Origin: a bacterium
GTDB lineage: Bacteria; UBP7; UBA6624
Direction of reading: 5' to 3'
Assembly (NCBI GenBank): GCA_002716355.1
Contig: PBAU01000003.1
Coordinates: 248,001 to 312,000, forward strand
Length of the DNA: 64,000 nucleotides
The notes beneath the pieces were generated by a model. It saw only the letters and a program-made list of their open reading frames with translations, did no database searches and was not told the DNA's origin. A program made the translations under genes and the position numbers. How positions within the stretch are numbered: position 1 is the stretch's first letter; every line of letters begins with the position of its first letter. Positions 45,815 through 55,363 of this stretch are shown here, in pieces.

Positions 45815-46703
45815 AGAACTAAATTTTTTAAAAATGAGCAAAATTACAGTTTGGGTAAGTTTGTTAATTTTAACCATGGGTATATTTTCAATGATCCAAA
45901 ACACAAAGACATTCAAAATGGAAAAAGCAGATGGGACAATATCCTCTCTGCCTTTAAATCTAGGTATTGAATTTACGGGAGGAAGCGTTTTTGAGGTTAA
46001 CCTAGGGGAAGAATCGTCCACTACAGAATTACGAGAATTACTTTCTGAGAGCCTTACCAAAAACCCTCAAATCCAAAAAAGCGGCGATGTTTACATTATA
46101 AGAACTGAATTTATATCAAACCCTGATGAAATTTATCTTTTACTAGAATCAAAATACAAAAATTTCAACAAGGACGAAGATGTTTCTTCAGAAAGAATAG
46201 GGCCTTTATTTTCTCAAGAGCTTGCAAAGCGTGCTTACCTAGCAACATTTATAGGAATGTTGGTTATCTTGCTTTACATCAGCATCAGATTTAGTTTCAT
46301 CTTTGCACAAGGAGCATTAGTAGCACTTGTTCACGATATACTTTTTGTTCTGAGTTATTTTGCAATATTCAAAGTTGAAATAGGCTTGCCATTCGTGGCA
46401 GCAATTCTGACAATTCTTGGTTATTCAATCAATGATACTATAGTTGTTTTTGACAGGATAAGAGAAAACATGAATAAACTCAAAAATGAGAAATTTTCTA
46501 AAATATGTGAAACAAGCCTCTGGCAAACGCTTTCAAGAACAATAAACACCACTACAACAACACTTCTTGCAATAATGGCTATACAAATATTTGGAGGAGC
46601 CACGCTTAAACCCTTCACAACGGCTTTGATAGTTGGATTTATAGCAGGAACATATTCTTCAATCTTTATTGCAACACCTTATGTAAATTCGAAACAAAAA
46701 TGA
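45807..46703 (+). CDS. secF: Protein translocase subunit SecF
   Basis: SecF is the partner of SecD in the inner membrane. The 298 residues show the first helix, LGIEFTGGSVFEV near residue 52, a short periplasmic domain, and five C-terminal helices with TILGYSINDTIVVFDRIREN, the most conserved SecF signature. The start codon lies within the last codons of secD. The next gene begins directly after its stop codon. Confidence 0.95.
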   Translation: MNKELNFLKMSKITVWVSLLILTMGIFSMIQNTKTFKMEKADGTISSLPLNLGIEFTGGSVFEVNLGEESSTTELRELLSESLTKNPQIQKSGDVYIIRTEFISNPDEIYLLLESKYKNFNKDEDVSSERIGPLFSQELAKRAYLATFIGMLVILLYISIRFSFIFAQGALVALVHDILFVLSYFAIFKVEIGLPFVAAILTILGYSINDTIVVFDRIRENMNKLKNEKFSKICETSLWQTLSRTINTTTTTLLAIMAIQIFGGATLKPFTTALIVGFIAGTYSSIFIATPYVNSKQK

Positions 46704-48065
46704 ATGTCTAAAAAACAGCAAGAATTCAGAAAAAAATTACTAAAATATTGGAATATAAAAGAAGAAGAAGATGAACAAACAAGAGTTCCTTCCCTTTCAA
46801 CATTAACAAAAAAAATTCCACCAAATACAAAAAAATTCGTCCAAAGAATGGTGAAAGCCTCTCAGAAAAAAGAAAATATACTTATTTTTGGTGATAATGA
46901 TCTTGATGGCTGCATGAGTGCAGCAATACTTTTAGACTCAATTCAAAACATTGGATGCAATGCAAAGGTAATATTTGCTAAACATCATCATAATGATGGA
47001 CCTGGAATCAGGATGAAACATATAAAAGGAAATTTAAAAAATATTGACATCGTAATAACAATAGATTGTTCCGTAAGGGACAAAGAAGCAGTTGATCAGC
47101 TTGCAAAAAAAAATGTAGATTTATGGACAATAGATCATCACCCTTATCAATTCGGAATCAAAGAACAATGTGTAAACTGTACTTTTGAAGGAGAGCATTT
47201 TAAATACTACTGTGCAGCTGGATTAGCTTTTCGAATATCATTAGAGTTGCAAAAAATAAAACAAGATAAAACCAAGATCAAAAACCATCTTATTGGATGC
47301 ATGCTTGCAACGATAGCAGATCATGTTCAATTAAGGGAGGACAATAGAGCAATAGTCATATGTGGAATCCAAGAATGGTTCAAAACAGATCTTCCAGTAT
47401 TTAAAATATTACATTCAGAAAATAAAAACGATATCGGAAAAAATTTCCATAATATAAGAAAAAAAGCTGTCTCTCCTTTAAATTCTTGTCCTAGATATGA
47501 TGACCCTTATACAACAGTTGAATCAATATTCTGCAAGGATGAAAAAAAAGCAATCAGCATAGTTGAAAAAATCAAAAAATATAATTCAAAACGAATAAAT
47601 GAAGCAAAAAAAATGACCTCCCTGATGGAGGGGCAATCTTTAAAAAAAGACTGCATAAACGTTTTTTACAAAGAAGGCTTTTCAGCAATGTACGTTAGTC
47701 AAATTGCAAGCAGGATATCTTTTAAAGAAAATTTACCTTCTGTAATTTTTGCAAAATCAAACGATGGATGCCTAAGAGGCTCCGCACGAAGTCCTGATGG
47801 ATGTGAAATAAGAGATTTAGTCATTGAGGCTTTAGGTGAAATTGCAATAGACATAGGCGGACATCCGCAAGCATTTGGCTTAACAATAAAGGAGTCTGAC
47901 TACAAGGAAGCAAAAAAAATTATAGAAAGTTTAAAAATAAAATTTAATAAAGAGATTTACCAAAGCATAGATTTAAATGGTCTTCCATTAGAGGAAGCTT
48001 TAAATATCATAAAAGAATACGAACCTTTTGGTTCGGCTTTCAAAAAACCTAAAATTCATGAATGA
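46704..48065 (+). CDS. RecJ-like DHH/DHHA1 phosphoesterase
   Basis: DHH phosphoesterases include the RecJ 5'-3' single-strand exonuclease and nucleotide-processing relatives. The 453-residue protein has the metal-binding GDNDLDGCMSA near residue 65, TIDCS, and the name-giving TIDHHPY, and a C-terminal DHHA1 domain with RGSARSPDGCEI and IGGHPQAFGLTI. It lacks the C-terminal OB fold of E. coli RecJ (577 residues), so archaeal-type RecJ or a NrnA-like role is also possible. It starts right after secF and overlaps rel by 8 nt. Confidence 0.82.
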   Translation: MSKKQQEFRKKLLKYWNIKEEEDEQTRVPSLSTLTKKIPPNTKKFVQRMVKASQKKENILIFGDNDLDGCMSAAILLDSIQNIGCNAKVIFAKHHHNDGPGIRMKHIKGNLKNIDIVITIDCSVRDKEAVDQLAKKNVDLWTIDHHPYQFGIKEQCVNCTFEGEHFKYYCAAGLAFRISLELQKIKQDKTKIKNHLIGCMLATIADHVQLREDNRAIVICGIQEWFKTDLPVFKILHSENKNDIGKNFHNIRKKAVSPLNSCPRYDDPYTTVESIFCKDEKKAISIVEKIKKYNSKRINEAKKMTSLMEGQSLKKDCINVFYKEGFSAMYVSQIASRISFKENLPSVIFAKSNDGCLRGSARSPDGCEIRDLVIEALGEIAIDIGGHPQAFGLTIKESDYKEAKKIIESLKIKFNKEIYQSIDLNGLPLEEALNIIKEYEPFGSAFKKPKIHE

Positions 48066-50265
48066 TGAAAAAATATTCCCAATACCGAAAATAAAAAGTA
48101 AAGACTTTTCAAAAGAGAAAAAAGACTTTTCAAATTGGCTGAAGAAAATTAATAAAAAATATCCAAAAAAAGTAAACACGCCATTATTGAAAGACGCATT
48201 CAGTTTATCTCTTTTTGCACACAGGGATCAAAAAAGAGAAAATGGTGACAATTACATCAGTCATCCTTTAGCTGTTGCAAAAATAATGACCGAAGAAGTT
48301 TATGTTGATAATGAAACCGTATGCGCTGCCCTTCTGCATGATGTTTTAGAAGACACCAAGATAACAAGAAGTCAAATAAATTCTTATTTTGGTGAACCAA
48401 CTTCAATGCTGGTTAACAATGTTACAAAAATGACAAACATAATCAATGAATCTTCAACATTAAGAGAAGAAAATCTGAAAAAAATATTTTTATTAACATT
48501 TTCTGACCCAAGAACATTAATGATTAAAATTTCTGACAGGATACACAACTTAAGCACATTAGATGGGATAAAAGAACCAAAAAGAATCGAAAGAATAGTT
48601 AGAGAAAGTTCTAATTTTTACTCCCCTCTTTCTTCTAGATTTGGATTAAACAACTTAAAACAATCACTTGATGATCAGATATTTAAAATATTAAATCAAG
48701 AAGAATACGATGAAACTTACAAAACAATTAAAAATATAGCCCCTAGGAAAAAAAGAGCTCTTTCTGTTGTTTCAAAAAAAATACAAAATAAAATTAAAAA
48801 AGATTTTCCAAAATGTGAATTCAAAATAAAAAATCGAAAAAAAAGTATCCATAGCATATGGAGAAAAAAAATTGAACAAAACTTAAATTTTGAAGAAATT
48901 AGAGATATTTACGCAATAAGAATAATTGCCAAAACAAAAAATGACTGCTATAAAATTTTAGGATCAGTACATTCTCAATATGAACCACTGCAAGGTTTTT
49001 TTCACGACTATATAGCTGCGCCAAAAAATAATGGCTACAGATCAATACATACTGTGATAACAACAAAGATAATGCCTTTCATTGAAGTTCAAATAAGAAC
49101 AACAGAAATGAATGAAATCTGCGAATGGGGTGAAGCTGCACATTGGATATATAAAAAAGATGCAATGAATCCATCTATAGAAAAAAATCTGAACAAGATG
49201 CAAAAAGCAAGGGTCAATTTCAAATTTGGAATAAAAAAAGACGAAACTAAAGGTTTTGTTGATGAGTTAAAAAATAATTTCTTTCAGGAAAGAATATTTG
49301 TATACACTCCAAAAGGTGACAAAATCAGTCTTCCAAAAAATTCAACTGCCTTAGATTTTGCTTTTGCAGTTCATTCAGAGTTGGGATCCAAAACAAAAAA
49401 AATAAAAATCAACGGAAAAATAGAAAAGCTTCATAAAAAATTAAAAATTGGAGATGAAGTTGAAATAATTAAAAATTCAAAAACTTCAATTAAGCCAAAT
49501 TGGATATTCAAAACAATTACATCTCAAGCAAAAAGAGAGATTAAAAATCATCTTAAAAAAATCAATAAGACAATGATTGAAAAATCTGGGAAAATGAAAC
49601 TAAATGAAATAATCAAAGAAAAAGGCCTGTATCATCTGCACCTCACAAATAGAGATAACTTAAAAGATAGTAAAATTTTTAATGATCTTTTGATCCAAGA
49701 CAAAAATGATCTTTTTTACAAGATTGGAGTTGAGGCTATAGATCCAGAAGAATTATTGGAAAAACTCCTTTCCGAAAAGCATGAAAAAATAAAAAAAGGC
49801 AAAATCCCAACACGCAAAAAAGATCCTACATTAAATGAAAAAAGATTTATATTTAAAAAAATAAAATACAAAAAAATATCAATATGTGAAAAAACAAGAC
49901 CAATACCAGGCGACAACATTATTGGAATTTTAAAAAATCAAAATTTAATCATCCAAAGAAAATTAAATCAAAAATTAACAGAACACATAAAGGTGAAATG
50001 GAACAAAAAAGAAAAATATATATATCAGTCTGAAATAATACTGACCTTGCTAAATAGAAAAGGTTCGCTTTTTGAAGTTTTACAAACGTTAAAAAAGCTA
50101 AATATAAACATATTGAATTCTGTTACAGAAGTTAAACCAATTAAACCTGAAGTTGGTTATGTAAAATGCATGATAGAAGTAGAAAATTTATCTGTGTTAA
50201 ACAACGTATTAAAAAATCTAAGAAAAGCTGAGTGTGTAATAGAGGCAAGAAGGTCTGTTTCATAA
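48058..50265 (+). CDS. rel: Bifunctional (p)ppGpp synthetase/hydrolase, Rel/SpoT family
   Basis: This enzyme makes and breaks the stringent alarmone (p)ppGpp. Using ATG 48058 the protein has about 735 residues. The HD hydrolase domain is complete (HPLAVAKI, LLHDVLEDT, KISDRIHN). The synthetase domain has NNGYRSIHT and EVQIRT. The loop motif that is RxKD in bifunctional Rel and ExDD in RelA reads FFHD here. A TGS domain (FVYTPKGDKI) and a C-terminal ACT domain (LLNRKGSLFEVLQTL) follow. An earlier TTG at 48028 is possible but would overlap the upstream gene by 38 nt. dtd follows by one-base overlap, a common pairing. Confidence 0.93.
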   Translation: MNDEKIFPIPKIKSKDFSKEKKDFSNWLKKINKKYPKKVNTPLLKDAFSLSLFAHRDQKRENGDNYISHPLAVAKIMTEEVYVDNETVCAALLHDVLEDTKITRSQINSYFGEPTSMLVNNVTKMTNIINESSTLREENLKKIFLLTFSDPRTLMIKISDRIHNLSTLDGIKEPKRIERIVRESSNFYSPLSSRFGLNNLKQSLDDQIFKILNQEEYDETYKTIKNIAPRKKRALSVVSKKIQNKIKKDFPKCEFKIKNRKKSIHSIWRKKIEQNLNFEEIRDIYAIRIIAKTKNDCYKILGSVHSQYEPLQGFFHDYIAAPKNNGYRSIHTVITTKIMPFIEVQIRTTEMNEICEWGEAAHWIYKKDAMNPSIEKNLNKMQKARVNFKFGIKKDETKGFVDELKNNFFQERIFVYTPKGDKISLPKNSTALDFAFAVHSELGSKTKKIKINGKIEKLHKKLKIGDEVEIIKNSKTSIKPNWIFKTITSQAKREIKNHLKKINKTMIEKSGKMKLNEIIKEKGLYHLHLTNRDNLKDSKIFNDLLIQDKNDLFYKIGVEAIDPEELLEKLLSEKHEKIKKGKIPTRKKDPTLNEKRFIFKKIKYKKISICEKTRPIPGDNIIGILKNQNLIIQRKLNQKLTEHIKVKWNKKEKYIYQSEIILTLLNRKGSLFEVLQTLKKLNINILNSVTEVKPIKPEVGYVKCMIEVENLSVLNNVLKNLRKAECVIEARRSVS

Positions 50266-50696
50266 TGAAATGTATACTCATGAGAGCAAAAAATATAAAA
50301 ATAACAGCAAATAAAAAAAATCATTCATTTTCAAAAGGTCTCATTCTTATATTAGGCATAGAAAAAAATGACACAAATGAGAAAAGTATAAAACTTTCCA
50401 AGCTCGTAAAAAAAACAGCAATATTTAATGATCATGAAAATAAAATAAAAATAAGCCCTAAGAAAAACACAAACATTCTTGTTGTTCCAAATTTCACACT
50501 TGCTGGAGAAATCAAGAAAGGAAAAATACCAGATTTTTCAAACTCCATGAAAGGCGTTAAGGCAAATACCATTTTCAGAAACGTTTGCGAAAAGCTAAAA
50601 AACGAAAAATTCAAAGTTTTCACAGGCTTCTTTGGTGAACACATGCAAATAGAAAATACTGTAGATGGTCCAGTTATCTACTCTTTCGAATTATAA
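50265..50696 (+). CDS. dtd: D-aminoacyl-tRNA deacylase Dtd
   Basis: Dtd removes D-amino acids wrongly attached to tRNAs. The 143 residues include GLILILGI, VVPNFTLAGE (usually SQFTLY), FKVFTGFFGEHMQI and VDGPVIYSFEL, which carries the C-terminal Gly-Pro motif. In the usual N-x-GPV motif the first Asn is replaced by Val. I start at ATG 50265, which overlaps the rel stop by one base; an upstream in-frame start at 50232 inside rel would add 11 basic residues that the family lacks. Confidence 0.88.
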   Translation: MKCILMRAKNIKITANKKNHSFSKGLILILGIEKNDTNEKSIKLSKLVKKTAIFNDHENKIKISPKKNTNILVVPNFTLAGEIKKGKIPDFSNSMKGVKANTIFRNVCEKLKNEKFKVFTGFFGEHMQIENTVDGPVIYSFEL

Positions 50697-50698
50697 AA

Positions 50699-51352
50699 AT
50701 GAAAAAATACAAAGATATAACAATAAGAAAATTTGAACAACCTCCCTTTGGGACAAACACTTATCTTCTAACCATTGAAAACAAAAAAGAAGCTATTGTT
50801 TTTGATCCAAGTGGTAATCCAGACGAAATAATCAACAAAGCAAAAGAAGAAGGACTAAGAATAAAAGATATATATTTAACACATGGGCATTTAGATCATT
50901 GGATTGGTTCAAAAAAAATACAAGATTTTTTTGAATGTGATATTCACCTTCACGAAAAAGACTTCAACCTTATCAATCCTGATTCAGGAAAAATGTTTGG
51001 ATTATTCAATCTACCTATTCCAAAAAATATAAAAAAAATTAATTTAAATCAAATTCAAATTTCAACAAAAAAAACTTTACAAGTTTTAGAGACCCCTGGT
51101 CATTGTCCTGGACATCTGACATTTACTGGAGATGGCTATGTTATATGTGGAGACTTAATTTTTCAAAACTCTATAGGGAGAATGGATCTTCCTGGAGGTA
51201 ACGAGAAGCAAATGAAGAAATCTTTAAAAAAATTTTTAGACAAGACTCCCAAGGGATATGATTTGCTGCCTGGACATGGCCCAATCACTCAATTAAAAAT
51301 AGAAATTGAATACAATTTATATCTAAAAAAAGGATGGCTAGATCAAAAATGA
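50699..51352 (+). CDS. Metallo-beta-lactamase-fold hydrolase, glyoxalase II-like
   Basis: The 217-residue protein has the zinc-binding [10 protein letters not shown] near residues 60-69, [30 protein letters not shown] and LLPGHGP, all typical of the YcbL/glyoxalase II group of metallo-hydrolases. It lacks the C-terminal substrate domain of true GloB, so the thioester substrate is open. It lies 2 nt after dtd and overlaps ahcY as ATGA. Confidence 0.88.
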   Translation: MKKYKDITIRKFEQPPFGTNTYLLTIENKKEAIVFDPSGNPDEIINKAKEEGLRIKDIYLTHGHLDHWIGSKKIQDFFECDIHLHEKDFNLINPDSGKMFGLFNLPIPKNIKKINLNQIQISTKKTLQVLETPGHCPGHLTFTGDGYVICGDLIFQNSIGRMDLPGGNEKQMKKSLKKFLDKTPKGYDLLPGHGPITQLKIEIEYNLYLKKGWLDQK

Positions 51353-52812
51353 AGAAAATAAATTGCAATAAAAACATAATTAAACAATCTATTAAAGCTA
51401 ATATAGGAAACCTTATTGCTTCAGATTGCGAAGAGATGATTAAGCTTGGAGAGAAAGATATAAGAATCTCAAAAAGAGAAATGCCTGGATTGACAGAACT
51501 TTCAAAAGAGTACAAAAAAAAACAACCCCTTAAGGGAGCACGTATAACAGGTTGTTTACATATGACAGTTCAAACAGCGATACTTATTGAAACGCTAGTT
51601 GATTTAGGAGCTGATATAAGATGGTCTTCATGCAATATTTTTTCAACACAAGATCATGCAGCTTCATATATTGCCTCAAAAAATATCCCTGTATTTGCAT
51701 GGAAGGGTGAGACTTTAGAAGAATATTGGTGGTGTGTATTCCAATCATTAAACTGGCAAGGAAAAGGTCCTGATCTTATTGTTGATGATGGAGGGGATGT
51801 AACACTGCTAATACATCAAGGAGTTGAATTTGAGAAAAATGGAAAACTTGAAAATGAGACCAGCCTAGATCAAAAAACAATAAATGATTTACTTAAAAAA
51901 GTTCATAATGAATATGGTAATAAATATTGGCATCAAATTTCAAAATCAATTAAAGGAGTCAGTGAGGAAACAACTACGGGTGTTTTAAGATTGAATCAAA
52001 TGCATAATTCTGGAACCCTCCTGTTCCCCGCAATTAATGTGAATGATTCGGTAACTAAAAGTAAATTTGACAATATATACGGATGTAGGCACTCACTAGT
52101 TGATTCATTAAACAGAGCAACGGATAATTTAATAAGCGGAAAAAAAGCTCTTGTTTGTGGATATGGCGATGTTGGAAAAGGTTCATGTGAATCATTATTA
52201 GGTCAAAATGCTATTGTTGCAGTTGCTGAAATAGATCCAATATGTGCACTACAAGCCTGTATGAAGGGCCTAAGAGTAATGACTGTTGAAGAAGCTGTAA
52301 AAGAAAATTTCGATATATTTGTAACAGCTACAGGTAACAAGGATATTATCAATGTTGAACATATGAGAAAAATGAAAACCAATTCAATAGTCTGCAATAT
52401 AGGTCATTTTGACAATGAAATAGATATGGCTGGACTTGAAAAAATGCTAAAAGAAAAAAAGGCAAAAAAAGAAGAAATAAAAGAAAATGTTCACCTGTGG
52501 AGCTTTGAAGAAGAAAAAACTTCAATAATAATACTCGCTGAAGGAAGGCTTGTTAATCTGTCTTGTGCTACAGGGCATCCCTCGTTAGTTATGTCATGCT
52601 CATTTGCCAATCAGGTTTTAGCTCAAATTGACTTATTTAACAATAAGCATAAAATAGAAGTAACAACATTAAGCAAAAAATTAGATGAAAAAGTTGCACG
52701 ACTACATATGAAACACTTTAATGCAAATCTCACAGAACTAACTGAAATTCAAGGAGAGTATATACAAGTTCCGATTGAAGGTCCATACAAATCAGAAGAA
52801 TATCGCTATTAA
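51349..52812 (+). CDS. ahcY: S-adenosylhomocysteine hydrolase
   Basis: AhcY splits S-adenosylhomocysteine to adenosine and homocysteine in the methyl cycle, using a tightly bound NAD+. The protein of about 487 residues has [43 protein letters not shown]-like [11 protein letters not shown], the NAD motif [11 protein letters not shown] and the typical KSEEYRY C-terminus. I prefer ATG 51349, coupled to the upstream stop as ATGA; ATG 51334 lies 1 nt behind a possible ribosome site, too close to use it. E. coli uses Pfs/LuxS instead, so the route taken here is the one-step one. Confidence 0.95.
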   Translation: MKKINCNKNIIKQSIKANIGNLIASDCEEMIKLGEKDIRISKREMPGLTELSKEYKKKQPLKGARITGCLHMTVQTAILIETLVDLGADIRWSSCNIFSTQDHAASYIASKNIPVFAWKGETLEEYWWCVFQSLNWQGKGPDLIVDDGGDVTLLIHQGVEFEKNGKLENETSLDQKTINDLLKKVHNEYGNKYWHQISKSIKGVSEETTTGVLRLNQMHNSGTLLFPAINVNDSVTKSKFDNIYGCRHSLVDSLNRATDNLISGKKALVCGYGDVGKGSCESLLGQNAIVAVAEIDPICALQACMKGLRVMTVEEAVKENFDIFVTATGNKDIINVEHMRKMKTNSIVCNIGHFDNEIDMAGLEKMLKEKKAKKEEIKENVHLWSFEEEKTSIIILAEGRLVNLSCATGHPSLVMSCSFANQVLAQIDLFNNKHKIEVTTLSKKLDEKVARLHMKHFNANLTELTEIQGEYIQVPIEGPYKSEEYRY

Positions 52813-52814
52813 AA

Positions 52815-53819
52815 ATGCATAAAAATGTTCTGATTACCGGCGGTTGCGGCTTTATCGGCAGTGCTTTTTTAAGAAAATTTGTACCAAAATACAAAAATAC
52901 AAACTTTATAAACCTAGACTTATTAACATATGCCGGAAACAAAAAAAATGTTGAAAAAATAAAAAAGTTCAATAATTACAGATTCATACATGGCGACATA
53001 AGGGATAAAAAAAAATTAAAAAAAATTTTTAAAAATATTGATTCTGTTATTCATTTCGCTGCTGAATCTCATGTTGATAGATCTATAGACAATTCTGATG
53101 AATTCATAAAAACAAACATACTTGGAACACATTGTCTTCTTGAAGAGTCAAAAAGAAATAATGTTGCTAAATTTATTGCAATAAGCACTGATGAAGTCTA
53201 TGGATCTCTTTCAGAATCAGATAAAGCTAGTACAGAAAACGACAAACTTCAACCAAGATCGCCCTACTCTGCATCAAAAGCATCATCAGATCTTCTTTGT
53301 CTTTCATATCATGAAACATTTGGAATGCATGTATGCATTACTCGATGCTCAAACAATTATGGCCCATATCAATATCCGGAAAAATTAATACCTGTACTTA
53401 TCAAAAAAATATTAAACAATGAAAAGGTACCTATATATGGAGATGGAAAAAATATTAGAGATTGGATTCATGTTGATGATCACGTAGAAGCTATAGAAAA
53501 AATTTGGCAAAACGGATCTGCTGGAGAGATTTACAACATTGGAGGAGATTCTCCGAAAAGAAACTTGGAAATAGCAAAAAAAGTATTATATCTTTTAGAA
53601 AAAGATGAAAAGAATATTCAATTTGTAAAAGACAGACCCGGTCATGACTGGAGATACGAAGTTAATGATAAAAAAATAAAAACAAATCTAGGCTGGAAGC
53701 CAAAAATTGATTTTTTACAAGGTATTGAAGATACGGTTAAATGGTATATTGAAAATCAAGACTGGTGGAAACCTTTATTAAAAGAAGCAGGAGGAAGAAG
53801 GGGCTTAAAGAATGAATAG
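52815..53819 (+). CDS. rfbB: dTDP-glucose 4,6-dehydratase RmlB
   Basis: RmlB turns dTDP-glucose into dTDP-4-keto-6-deoxyglucose, the branch point to rhamnose and other deoxysugars of surface polysaccharides. The 334-residue SDR enzyme has GGCGFIGSAF, LDLLTYAGN, HFAAESHVDRSI, STDEVYGSL and the catalytic YSASKASSD. The other rml genes are not in the window. It begins 2 nt after ahcY and overlaps the channel gene by 8 nt. Confidence 0.94.
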   Translation: MHKNVLITGGCGFIGSAFLRKFVPKYKNTNFINLDLLTYAGNKKNVEKIKKFNNYRFIHGDIRDKKKLKKIFKNIDSVIHFAAESHVDRSIDNSDEFIKTNILGTHCLLEESKRNNVAKFIAISTDEVYGSLSESDKASTENDKLQPRSPYSASKASSDLLCLSYHETFGMHVCITRCSNNYGPYQYPEKLIPVLIKKILNNEKVPIYGDGKNIRDWIHVDDHVEAIEKIWQNGSAGEIYNIGGDSPKRNLEIAKKVLYLLEKDEKNIQFVKDRPGHDWRYEVNDKKIKTNLGWKPKIDFLQGIEDTVKWYIENQDWWKPLLKEAGGRRGLKNE

Positions 53820-54759
53820 AAAAAAAATAAGCAAACTTCTAGGAGCTCTTCTTTTAATAATATTCATTGGAACTGAAGCTTTCAAAAAGTGGGAGGGACT
53901 AGAAACAGCAGATGCACTTTACCTAACTGTAACAACGATAAGCACTGTCGGCAATGTTGCTGGACCTGAAACAAACCCAGGAAAACTCATAGGAATGCTT
54001 TTGATAATGAGTGGTCTTTCTGTTTTTTCACTTGTTGTTATAGAGACGACAAAAGCAATTTCAGATGGACATTTTCAGAAAATCTACAGGAGAGGAAAAA
54101 TGGAACAAACAATAAAAAAAACATCCAAACACGTCATAATATGCGGACTAGGAAGAATGGGTTCAAAAGTGATGGACGAGCTCCAAAAATCAAATAAAAA
54201 ATTTGTCATTGTTGAAAAAGATCAAAAAACAGTAGAGAGTCTCGAAAACCAAAACACTCTATATGTTTTAGGTGATGCAACAATTGATGAAGTTTTAATT
54301 AAGGCAGGTGTGGAAAAAGCTAGTGGGTTAATAGCATGCCTTGGATCTGATTCAGAAAATGTTTTCCTAACACTTGCAGCAAGGAACCTATCCCCAAAAA
54401 TATCGATAGTTGCTAGAGCTTTTTCAAAAGATGCTGTTGCAAGGCTTAATCAAGCTGGTGCAAACAAGGTTATATCTCCATTTGAGCTTATCGGACCATG
54501 GTTAGCAAGAGCTGTTAAAAATCCAGAAAAACACGATTTCTTAGAGATAATCACTAATTCAAGTTCCAAAAATCCAATACATGAATTAGAAGTTGGTTCA
54601 AATTACCTTAACAATAAAACAATATTCGAAAGCAATATAAGAGAAAAAGAAAAAGGAATAATTCTTGCCATAAGAAGAAAGGGCAAAACACATCTCAACC
54701 CATCTCCTGAATTCAAACTTAAAGAAAAAGATAAAATCTTCATACTGAAAGAAAACTAG
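53812..54759 (+). CDS. Two-span ion-channel-like protein with RCK (TrkA-N/TrkA-C) domains and altered filter
   Basis: The layout is that of a bacterial 2-TM potassium channel: helix at about 8-21, pore helix, helix at about 57-75, then an RCK NAD-binding domain (HVIICGLGRMGSKVMDEL) and a TrkA-C-like domain at about 245-315. The selectivity filter, normally TVGYGD, reads Thr45-Val-Gly-Asn-Val-Ala50, so Tyr-Gly-Asp is lost. The fold is clear; potassium selectivity is doubtful. It may conduct another ion or act as a ligand-sensing membrane protein. It has 315 residues and its gene is followed after 1 nt by the pyrophosphatase gene. Confidence 0.82.
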   Translation: MNRKKISKLLGALLLIIFIGTEAFKKWEGLETADALYLTVTTISTVGNVAGPETNPGKLIGMLLIMSGLSVFSLVVIETTKAISDGHFQKIYRRGKMEQTIKKTSKHVIICGLGRMGSKVMDELQKSNKKFVIVEKDQKTVESLENQNTLYVLGDATIDEVLIKAGVEKASGLIACLGSDSENVFLTLAARNLSPKISIVARAFSKDAVARLNQAGANKVISPFELIGPWLARAVKNPEKHDFLEIITNSSSKNPIHELEVGSNYLNNKTIFESNIREKEKGIILAIRRKGKTHLNPSPEFKLKEKDKIFILKEN

Positions 54760-54760
54760 A

Positions 54761-55363
54761 TTGAAAAAAATACTTTTCGCAACACATTCAAAAGGTAAAA
54801 CAGAAGAATTTCAAAGGTTCATTAAAAATTGTAAAATTTTCTCTTTGAGTGATTTAGATTTGAAAGATATTCCTGAAGAAAATGGAAAAACATTTGAAGA
54901 AAATGCGCTTATTAAAGCAAATTATTGGCAAGATAAAATTGACCATTCATTTGTAATTGTTGCGGAAGACGCTGGAATAGAAGTTGATGCTATGAATGGA
55001 AAACCTGGGGTACATTCTGCAAGATATGCAAAAAATGATAAAGAAGCAAATCTAAAAATGCTTAAAGAGCTGAAGGATGTTCCAGAATGCAAGCGAGCAG
55101 CTAGATATGTTTCTGTCTTCGCGATAGTGCAGCATGGGGAACCAAACATTATTTGGAGATCAACATGCGAAGGTTCAATATTAAAAAAACCTTGCGGAAA
55201 TAAAGGCTTTGGCTATGATCCTATATTTTTCAGCAAATCCCTAAACAAAAGTTTTGGCAATGTTTCTCCTGAGCAAAAAGACACTGTGTCCCATAGGGGT
55301 AAAAATCTTAAAAAACTACAAAAATGGATAAATTTACAAACAACTAGCCAATCATCTTTCTGA
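54761..55363 (+). CDS. rdgB: RdgB/HAM1-family dITP/XTP pyrophosphatase
   Basis: This house-cleaning enzyme hydrolyses non-canonical purine triphosphates such as dITP and XTP to monophosphates. The 200 residues start with ILFATHSKGKTEEF, then ENGKTFEENALIKA, VAEDAGIEVDAMNGKPGVHSARYA split over the active site, and GNKGFGYDPIFF with a late SHRGK. The start is TTG, 2 nt after the channel gene. Its 3' end overlaps the convergent carA gene by 20 nt, the longest tail-to-tail overlap in the window. Confidence 0.93.
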   Translation: MKKILFATHSKGKTEEFQRFIKNCKIFSLSDLDLKDIPEENGKTFEENALIKANYWQDKIDHSFVIVAEDAGIEVDAMNGKPGVHSARYAKNDKEANLKMLKELKDVPECKRAARYVSVFAIVQHGEPNIIWRSTCEGSILKKPCGNKGFGYDPIFFSKSLNKSFGNVSPEQKDTVSHRGKNLKKLQKWINLQTTSQSSF

